DNA of 5,156 nucleotides, from the NCBI GenBank assembly GCA_022428035.1, contig JAKMDG010000110.1:1-5156 (forward strand), read 5' to 3'. Shown here piece by piece: positions 1-5,156 of the stretch (position 1 is the first letter of the stretch; each line of letters begins with the position of its first letter). A program made the position numbers and the translations under genes. The notes below the pieces were generated by a model. It made no database searches, was not told where the DNA came from, and worked only from the letters and a program-made list of their open reading frames with translations. This DNA is from Longimicrobiales bacterium. GTDB lineage: Bacteria; Gemmatimonadota; Gemmatimonadetes; Longimicrobiales; Gaopeijiaceae.

Positions 1-2231
1 GCCGGAACGAACACGTTCGAGAGCTGGAACCGTGCCTCGTCTTCGTCGGGGAGGCGGAAGATGCCGTACTCGGGAACATACCGAACCGGGTTCGACGTGT
101 TCGAGAGTTCCTGTGCTTCGACCCAGACATCCTGCTGCCCGTGGAATTCTGCGGCCGTTTCCTGATGGTATTGCAGAAGCACACTACTCTGGAGCTCAAG
201 TAGAGCTCGGGGATAGCGGAGGTGATCTCTGAGTTCCTGCGGCATCTGGTCCATATCACGGAAGAGTCCCTCGTACGCCGCGTCGAAAGCGTCCGCGATG
301 GGATCCTCGATCGGGACCCGGTAGAAGATCATCTCTCCTGTCACCGCATCGACCGTGACCTTCACACTGTTGCGCACGTAACGTACCGGTCGCCGCACGG
401 TGCCCAGGTCATAGACCGCGGAAAGTGGGAACGCCAGCGTGCCCGTGAAGCCCTCGAGAACCCAAACGACACGCCCTTCCGTCACGACCGGATAAGGTGA
501 TTCCGGAAACCGCAGGAAGGGTGCAACGGCCAGCACCCGGTCCGTCACCCTCCGACGGTGGACGAGCCGGCTGTCGTCCGTCAGTTCAGAAGAGAAGAGC
601 AGGTTCGCTGCCTGAAAACGCCATGCCAGCAGAGCTGTTCGCAGGGTCGACGAGATCTCGATTCCCTCGGGGTAATCGGTTCCCGCGGTGCCCACCGAAC
701 CATCTGGCGCCTGAAACTGTTCTGCGCCCGGTGTCACGATCACGTACTCGCGCGAGCGGTCCGGGCGGGTTCCAAAGAACACGTCGGGGCGCTCCAGGGA
801 GAGCGGCACCGTTCCGAGGGAAGACGGGATCGTCTCGGGAGGAAGACCGCGCACCAGCATCTCGGGCCGCCCTTCGGCCGTCCGACTGTTGGCGATACTG
901 GCCACGACGCCTACCCCGGCGATGTAGCGTTCGCGGAGGTGGAGGTTCTGCCAGTTCGCGTCCGGAATCCCCGTGGGGTCGACCTGGCGCACCGATATGG
1001 TGACCGGGGCAAGTCCCTGCTCCGTTGGGTAACGATCAACAGCGACGCGATCGAAGTCGTAATATTGGAATCGAGCCTCGACCTCGCGGTACGTCGTGAG
1101 CAACGGAGCGGACACTCCGGAACCCCACACCGGAAGGCCGGCAAACTGCCGTGCCGCTTCGGTCCAGTCGATCGGGGCCGTTGGTTCGAAGTCGAACGGC
1201 CGGCGCCCCAGGGATAGCGAGTCGAGCCCGTAGGCAAGCCGAGTGAATTTCAGGTTCTCCTGAATGAAGCGTGTCTCACGCTCCAACTCGTTGGGCTCGA
1301 CCCGAAAACTCTGAATGAGCGACGGATACAGGTTGCCGATCAAGACCATGCCCACGATGACGGCCGAGAACGACCCGATCACCGGGATGGGACGGTTCCG
1401 CCACGAACCCCAGAGTGTTCCGGCCGCCGCACCCAGCGTGATGATCGTCAGGGTCTGAAGAGCAGGCAGACGTGCATCGGCGTCCGCGAAGCCGAAGATA
1501 CTCTGCACCGCCGAGTTACCGTTGATCAGAAGCCCGAATCGGCTCAGATACATCCGGGCGGCGAGCAGGACGAAGAACGCTGCGATGAGGATGCCCAGGT
1601 GGCGTCTCGGCAGCTCATGTGATTGTAGCCGGCCGCCGGTCCACGTCATCGCCCCGGTCGCTGCGTACCCTGCGACCGTAAGTGTGAAGATGAGGAAGCC
1701 CGTGATGAGCGCGTAGCTGAGGGCAGCATCGAGGACCGGAAGCCAGAACACGTAGAAGCCGATGTCTCGACCCAGAATCGGGTCGGATAGACCCCATCCG
1801 CCGGACGAGATTGCGTGAAGTGCCTGGCGACCCAGTCCAGCAGGAAGAGAAGCCCCAAACCAGAGGCCCAGGAATCCTGCCGCGGTGAGCATCGCCCACA
1901 TCACGTAGCGTTTCGGAATCTGCTCGGAGATCTCCAGGTTACCGAACCGGCGGCGGATCTGGATGCCGCCCAGCGTCGTGGATGCCACCTTCAGGTTGTA
2001 GAAGACCAATACAGCGACGGCGACACCCCCCAGGATACGTATGCCGCTTTCCCAGATCATCCGTCGCCAGAAGACGCTCAGGTACCCCGTCTGGGCCTGC
2101 CACAGCACTTCGACGTAAAAGGACGTGAGCGCACGGCCGAGTACGCTGATCAGCGCGACGACCAGGATCACGGACATGGCGAGGCGGCCGCCGCGAAGGG
2201 CGCCGACGAGATCCTGACGTGGTGTGTTCAT
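1..2231 (-). CDS. UPF0182-family membrane protein, 3' end beyond the window
   Basis: Uncharacterised integral membrane protein; I know of no established function for the family. The frame runs without a stop from ATG at 2229-2231 to the window edge (743 full codons). Family members are usually about 900 to 1000 residues, so roughly 150 to 250 residues are probably missing. Seven hydrophobic segments lie at about 18-34, 62-79, 109-126, 162-190, 211-228, 258-275 and 282-301, followed by a large soluble domain, presumably extracytoplasmic. Family signatures I recognise: SDPILGRDIGFYVF (149-162), VEPNELERET (311-320), TRLAYGLD (330-337), YYDFDRVAVDRY (390-401), DDSRLVHRR (552-560), APFLRF (570-575), SPYPVV (578-583), RNSVKVTVDAVTGEMIFY (620-637), LRYPRALLELQ (671-681) and FQLSNVFVP (735-743). 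No earlier start exists, because a TGA lies at 2256-2258 in frame with no start codon between. Some blocks usually conserved in the family are altered (see findings). It is 67 bp downstream of the phosphohexomutase, on the same strand. Confidence 0.93.
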   Translation of the reverse strand, partial: MNTPRQDLVGALRGGRLAMSVILVVALISVLGRALTSFYVEVLWQAQTGYLSVFWRRMIWESGIRILGGVAVAVLVFYNLKVASTTLGGIQIRRRFGNLEISEQIPKRYVMWAMLTAAGFLGLWFGASLPAGLGRQALHAISSGGWGLSDPILGRDIGFYVFWLPVLDAALSYALITGFLIFTLTVAGYAATGAMTWTGGRLQSHELPRRHLGILIAAFFVLLAARMYLSRFGLLINGNSAVQSIFGFADADARLPALQTLTIITLGAAAGTLWGSWRNRPIPVIGSFSAVIVGMVLIGNLYPSLIQSFRVEPNELERETRFIQENLKFTRLAYGLDSLSLGRRPFDFEPTAPIDWTEAARQFAGLPVWGSGVSAPLLTTYREVEARFQYYDFDRVAVDRYPTEQGLAPVTISVRQVDPTGIPDANWQNLHLRERYIAGVGVVASIANSRTAEGRPEMLVRGLPPETIPSSLGTVPLSLERPDVFFGTRPDRSREYVIVTPGAEQFQAPDGSVGTAGTDYPEGIEISSTLRTALLAWRFQAANLLFSSELTDDSRLVHRRRVTDRVLAVAPFLRFPESPYPVVTEGRVVWVLEGFTGTLAFPLSAVYDLGTVRRPVRYVRNSVKVTVDAVTGEMIFYRVPIEDPIADAFDAAYEGLFRDMDQMPQELRDHLRYPRALLELQSSVLLQYHQETAAEFHGQQDVWVEAQELSNTSNPVRYVPEYGIFRLPDEDEARFQLSNVFVP

Positions 2232-2235
2232 GGAG

Positions 2236-2239
2236 CCTT
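2236..2239 (-). promoter_or_regulatory. Probable ribosome binding site of the UPF0182 gene
   Basis: On the minus strand the sequence reads GTCGAAGG-CTCC-ATG. AAGG is a partial Shine-Dalgarno match with 4 nt spacing, the same spacing as at the phosphohexomutase gene. It is weak on its own but agrees with the first ATG of the frame; the next in-frame ATG (Met19) would cut off the N-terminal cytoplasmic lead and start at the first helix. Confidence 0.4.
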
Positions 2240-2286
2240 CGACCCCGTGGGCAGGTCAGCGTTCCTGTGGAGAGGCGGTGGGGTCG
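2240..2286 (-). repeat. 7-bp perfect inverted repeat in the gap before the UPF0182 gene
   Basis: The arms CGACCCC (2240-2246) and GGGGTCG (2280-2286) are perfect complements separated by 33 nt. Within the loop a 4-bp CAGG/CCTG pairing could form a smaller inner hairpin. There is no T-run after the distal arm on the minus strand, so it is not a standard intrinsic terminator. The distal arm touches the AAGG ribosome-binding core of the UPF0182 gene. In GC-rich DNA an inverted repeat of this size in a 67-bp gap can easily arise by chance. Confidence 0.25.
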
Positions 2287-2298
2287 TGCGCGGGAACC

Positions 2299-3666
2299 TC
2301 AGGGTAGCGACACCCCATGGCCCGCCAGCCAGGCCGAGATCTCCGAGCGAATCTCGTCGAGTCGCTCTGTCGTCTGTGCCTCGAAGCGAGCCACGATCAC
2401 AGGTTGCGTGTTCGAGGTACGCAGGAGTGCCCAGCCATCACCGAAGAGCACGCGGACGCCATCGACATCAATCACGTCGTAGATCGCTTTGAAGTGGGCA
2501 ACTGCCTCCTCGACAATCTCCCACTTTTGCTCTTCGGTTACATCGATCCGGATTTCCGCGGTGGACACGTAGACCGGGAAATCGGACACCCGATCCGAAA
2601 GAGAGCGATCGGATCGGCTCAGGAGCCAGATCAGTCGGCATGCGTCGTACAGTGCGTCATCGAAGCCGAAGTAGTCGTCAGCCACCATGATGTGCCCTGA
2701 GAGCTCCCCGGCCAGCAGTGCACCCGTCTCCTTCATCTTCACTTTCTGGAGCGAATGCCCGGTCTTCCACATGATCGGCTCACCACCTGCGGCCTCGAAC
2801 ACCTCCGGCAGCGCCTGGCTGCACTTAACGTCGAAGACGAGCTTCTGGCCCGCTCCCTTCCGCTCGAGAAGGTCGAGCCCGAAGAGGAGAAGCAGAATGT
2901 CTCCTCGAACGATCTCTCCGTCGGCGTCCACGGCCCCGATCCGATCCGCATCTCCATCGAAGGCGACGCCGAGGTCGTGGGGTTCCGCCCGAACCGCAGC
3001 AATGAGGTCTTCGAGATTCTTGTCGACGGTGGGGTCCGGGTGGTGGTTTGGGAAACTCCCGTCGGACTCGCAGAAAAGCGGTGTGACCTCGACGCCCATG
3101 GCGGCGAACAATTGCTCCGCGACCAGCGCACCGCTGCCATTTCCGCAGTCGACGGCCACTTTCATCGGGCGCTCGAGGGTAAAGCGACCGGCAACATCCT
3201 CGACGTACGCGTCGAGGACCTCGATCCGTTCGACCCGTCCCTCTCCCGCGTCGAACTCGTTTGCCTGGATACGGGTGAGCAGACCTTGAATCGTATCGCC
3301 ATACAGCGCGGCGCGACCGCAGGTCATCTTGATTCCGTTCCATTCGGGCGGGTTGTGCGAGCCCGTGATTTGAACGGCGGCATCGGTCTCGTGCACACAC
3401 TCGGCCCAGTAGAGCACCGGGGTTGGCACCGTGCCGATATCGAGCACGTCCGCCCCTGCTGCCGTGATGCCTCGGATGAGCCCGTCCGAGAGACCAGGGG
3501 ACGAGTCACGGTTGTCGTGGCCCACCGCAATGCGCGGACGATCCAACCCGGTCGCGGCTCGAACGTGGGACGCAAAGGCCCGACCGACCGCCTCGGTCAC
3601 TCCAGAGTCAAGATCCTCGCCCACGATGCCGCGAATGTCATACTGACGGAAGATGTGCGTCTTCAT
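2299..3666 (-). CDS. Phosphomannomutase/phosphoglucomutase, AlgC/ManB type
   Basis: Complete 455-residue cytoplasmic enzyme of the alpha-D-phosphohexomutase superfamily, interconverting mannose-6-P with mannose-1-P and glucose-6-P with glucose-1-P through a phosphoserine and a hexose-1,6-bisphosphate intermediate. It feeds GDP-mannose and UDP- or dTDP-sugar synthesis for surface polysaccharides. All four domains are visible: the N-terminal FRQYDIRG (6-13); the catalytic loop TGSHNP with Ser103 as phosphate carrier; the Mg loop DGDADR (237-242); FDVKCS (278-283) and WKTGHSLQK (300-308); the sugar-specificity loop GELSGH (320-325, with Glu and Ser as in dual-specificity enzymes); and the C-terminal phosphate-binding RTSNTQP (416-422). 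The length is close to Pseudomonas AlgC (about 463). The start is fixed because the only upstream in-frame codons before a TAA (3691-3693) contain no start codon, and GGAG lies just upstream. GlmM is unlikely, since it carries a different specificity loop. The physiological substrate (mannose, glucose or both) cannot be decided from sequence. It lies 98 bp after nuoN and 67 bp before the UPF0182 gene, same strand. Confidence 0.95.
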   Translation of the reverse strand: MKTHIFRQYDIRGIVGEDLDSGVTEAVGRAFASHVRAATGLDRPRIAVGHDNRDSSPGLSDGLIRGITAAGADVLDIGTVPTPVLYWAECVHETDAAVQITGSHNPPEWNGIKMTCGRAALYGDTIQGLLTRIQANEFDAGEGRVERIEVLDAYVEDVAGRFTLERPMKVAVDCGNGSGALVAEQLFAAMGVEVTPLFCESDGSFPNHHPDPTVDKNLEDLIAAVRAEPHDLGVAFDGDADRIGAVDADGEIVRGDILLLLFGLDLLERKGAGQKLVFDVKCSQALPEVFEAAGGEPIMWKTGHSLQKVKMKETGALLAGELSGHIMVADDYFGFDDALYDACRLIWLLSRSDRSLSDRVSDFPVYVSTAEIRIDVTEEQKWEIVEEAVAHFKAIYDVIDVDGVRVLFGDGWALLRTSNTQPVIVARFEAQTTERLDEIRSEISAWLAGHGVSLP

Positions 3667-3670
3667 GGGG

Positions 3671-3674
3671 CTCC
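3671..3674 (-). promoter_or_regulatory. Ribosome binding site of the phosphohexomutase gene
   Basis: On the minus strand the sequence reads CGGAG-CCCC-ATG. GGAG is a Shine-Dalgarno core, 4 nt from the ATG, which is slightly short spacing. It supports the start at 3666, which is also the only possible start after the upstream in-frame stop. Confidence 0.55.
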
Positions 3675-3764
3675 GAAGTGTGCGTTCAGGTTATCGAACG
3701 GCCGGTTGAGTTCCTGTGAGGCACCGGATTTCTCTAGCCGTCGCGTAGCTGTGCGGTGGTCGGA

Positions 3765-5156
3765 CTATTCGCCGAGATCCGGCATGGCTCCAGTCAGGGA
3801 CGCCAGTCCCTCGACACTGTCCCTCGCGAATTCCAGCGCCGCGCCGGGGAAGAGTCCCAAGTAGATCACGATTGCAACGCAGGCCACGAGCGCGATCCGC
3901 ATCGGTACCGGGACAATCACGAGATCGTGCTGGTCATCCGAGAGTTGGCGCTTCATCCACATGAACCACGCCACCCGCAAATAATACCAGTACGAGGCGA
4001 TCGTCGTCAGCACGAGTACCACCGCGAGGTACCACAGCTGGGCGTCTGTCGCCGACTGCAGCAGATAGATCTTGCCCATGAAGCCGCCCGTCCCGGGGAA
4101 ACCGGCGAGCGAGAGCAAAAACACCGTGAGCAGCACGCCCAAGACAGGCTGCGCCCACCCGAAGCCGGCGTAGTCCTCGACCTGAAGCCGTTCCTCCGCC
4201 TGGTGTGCAACCGCGATCACGATGGCGAACGCCCCAATGTTCATCACCGTGTAGACGAGCAGATAAAAGAGGAGACTGGCCGCTGCCGTCTGGTTGGCCG
4301 CGGTGATCGCTACCAGGAGATACCCGGCATGCGCGACGCTCGAGTACGCCAGCATACGCTTCACATTCGACTGGACCAGCGCCATCAGATTGGCCGCGAC
4401 CATAGTGACGGCAGCCAGCCACCACATGATCGGATACCAGATGTCGTAGGCTCCGTCGAAGCCGACCATGAAGACCCGCAGGAACGCGATGAACGCCGCG
4501 GCCTTCACCGCAGCGGACATGAACGCCGTGACCGGTGCCGGAGCGCCCTCGTATACGTCAGGCGTCCACATATGGAACGGAACGGCCGAGACCTTGAAGC
4601 CGAAGCCGATCGTCAGGAACGCGATCCCGACGGTGAGGAGCGTGCTCGAGGCAGAGCCGGACGAGACCGACTGGCCGATGTCGAACACATTCGTGCTTCC
4701 GGTCGCACCGTACACGAGAGCGATTCCGTAGAGGAAGAACCCCGTAGCGAAGGCGCCGAGCAGGAAGTATTTGAGCCCCGCCTCAGCAGATTTTCGATCC
4801 CGGCGGTTGAAGGCGGTCAGCGCGTATACCGCGATGGACATGACCTCCAGGCCCAGAAAGATGACGATCAGATCACGTGCCCCGACCATGAACATCATGC
4901 CTGCCGTGGCCAGCAGGATCAGGCCGTAAAACTCACCGGCCTGGAGGCGCTGCCGATACACATAGGCGAATGAGATCAGGATCGAGAGCGCTGCGGCAAT
5001 CAGGAGCACCCAGTTCGCGAAGAGGCGGAAGCCATCAACGGCCACCATCGAGCTCTGGCCTACCTCAGTGAGGCCGTAGAGCCAGCCATTCGCCATCCCG
5101 GCGAGCAGCACACCTGCCAGGGCCAGCCAGCCCAAGTCCGCGGAACCCCCGAAGCT
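3765..5156 (-). CDS. nuoN: NADH-quinone oxidoreductase subunit N (NuoN), 5' end beyond the window
   Basis: Antiporter-like membrane subunit of respiratory complex I; it translocates protons across the cytoplasmic membrane as NADH reduces quinone. The frame is open from the window edge (463 codons visible) to a TAG at 3765-3767. A TTG at 5133-5135 could be read as a start, but the frame continues upstream (SFGGSADL) and TM1 would be cut, so the true start is probably about 30 codons outside. Counting from that TTG, about thirteen hydrophobic helices are visible (E. coli NuoN has 14). Proton-channel residues are present: E68, E97 in FLGLEVMSIAVYAL, K122 in GLKYFLLG, K181 in GFGFKVSAVPFHMWTPD, K211 in SAAVKAAAF and K355 in GGFMGKIYLL. 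From memory these match E. coli E104, E133, K158, K217, K247 and K395 with a near-constant offset of 36 to 40. The motif FHMWTPDVYEGAP is typical of NuoN. No frameshift is seen. The protein ends MPDLGE, 98 bp before the next gene on the same strand. The family call is firm; NuoM or an Mrp antiporter subunit is much less likely. Confidence 0.96.
   Translation of the reverse strand, partial: SFGGSADLGWLALAGVLLAGMANGWLYGLTEVGQSSMVAVDGFRLFANWVLLIAAALSILISFAYVYRQRLQAGEFYGLILLATAGMMFMVGARDLIVIFLGLEVMSIAVYALTAFNRRDRKSAEAGLKYFLLGAFATGFFLYGIALVYGATGSTNVFDIGQSVSSGSASSTLLTVGIAFLTIGFGFKVSAVPFHMWTPDVYEGAPAPVTAFMSAAVKAAAFIAFLRVFMVGFDGAYDIWYPIMWWLAAVTMVAANLMALVQSNVKRMLAYSSVAHAGYLLVAITAANQTAAASLLFYLLVYTVMNIGAFAIVIAVAHQAEERLQVEDYAGFGWAQPVLGVLLTVFLLSLAGFPGTGGFMGKIYLLQSATDAQLWYLAVVLVLTTIASYWYYLRVAWFMWMKRQLSDDQHDLVIVPVPMRIALVACVAIVIYLGLFPGAALEFARDSVEGLASLTGAMPDLGE

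Noticed and set aside
497..1217. Overlapping plus-strand open frames of 168 and 219 codons, and a minus-strand one of 108, within 497-1237
   Set aside because: All lie inside the UPF0182 reading frame, which shows family signatures on both sides without interruption. The alternative translations are low-complexity Arg/Pro/Gly/Ser-rich and unlike any protein I recognise.
2261..2269. The 9-mer CACAGGAAC (minus strand) present in both intergenic gaps (2261-2269 and 3710-3718), considered as a shared operator
   Set aside because: The same 9-mer also lies inside the UPF0182 coding region at 107-115, where the match to the 3710-3718 copy is 11 bases long. The distances to the start codons differ (about 30 and 44 bp) and there is no symmetry. 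Chance is sufficient.
1815..2492. A 225-codon plus-strand open frame spanning the gap before the UPF0182 gene
   Set aside because: It is antisense to the starts and ends of two solid genes, has no ribosome binding site that I can see and no recognisable domain.
3667..3764. Possible nuoN terminator or phosphohexomutase promoter in the 98-bp gap
   Set aside because: The best inverted repeat (CACCG/CGGTG, 3722-3726 with 3754-3758) has a 5-bp stem with a 27-nt loop and no T-run. A GATAAC resembling a -10 box on the minus strand has no matching -35 element at normal spacing.
2755..3864. A 369-codon open frame on the plus strand, opposite the phosphohexomutase and the end of nuoN
   Set aside because: It runs antisense across two clear genes and the gap between them, shows no motif, and is explained by the scarcity of stop codons in GC-rich DNA.
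3756..4973. A 405-codon open frame on the plus strand, opposite nuoN
   Set aside because: Its translation is almost wholly charged residues (Arg, Asp, Glu, His, Gln) with no recognisable domain. This is what the antisense of a hydrophobic membrane gene gives in GC-rich DNA. nuoN on the other strand is unmistakable.
5133..5135. TTG as the start codon of nuoN
   Set aside because: The frame stays open upstream to the window edge. Starting here would remove part of the first membrane helix, and alignment of the conserved Lys/Glu residues with E. coli NuoN implies about 35 further N-terminal residues.

Overview
The window is ordinary-looking chromosomal DNA of a GC-rich bacterium. It carries three genes, all on the minus strand and read from high to low coordinates: the 3' part of nuoN (proton-pumping subunit of respiratory complex I), a complete phosphomannomutase/phosphoglucomutase of the AlgC type, and the first 743 codons of a UPF0182-family membrane protein that runs off the low-coordinate edge. 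Coding density is about 97%. The only non-coding stretches are gaps of 98 bp (3667-3764) and 67 bp (2232-2298).

Region by region: 3765-5156 is nuoN, open at its 5' end, with every proton-pathway Lys/Glu I looked for in place. Positions 2299-3666 hold the phosphohexomutase, with an intact phosphoserine loop, metal loop, sugar-specificity loop and phosphate-binding loop. Positions 1-2231 hold the UPF0182 protein, which has seven predicted membrane helices followed by a large, probably extracytoplasmic domain, and is cut before its C-terminus. I see no RNA genes, mobile elements, CRISPR arrays, convincing promoters or intrinsic terminators.

nuoN is normally the last gene of a nuo operon, so the rest of complex I probably lies just beyond the high-coordinate edge. 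The phosphohexomutase supplies mannose-1-phosphate or glucose-1-phosphate for surface polysaccharide precursors. The UPF0182 protein has no established function that I know of. The three genes share orientation and close spacing and could be co-transcribed, but nothing in the sequence links them functionally.

Organism: UPF0182 proteins are known to me from Actinobacteria, Cyanobacteria, some Deltaproteobacteria-like groups and Gemmatimonadota. The divergent UPF0182, the AlgC-like mutase and the nuo linkage would fit Gemmatimonadota or a neighbouring uncultured lineage. This is a low-confidence guess. I found no clear evidence of a new biological system; the best lead is the divergence of the UPF0182 protein at positions usually conserved in its family.
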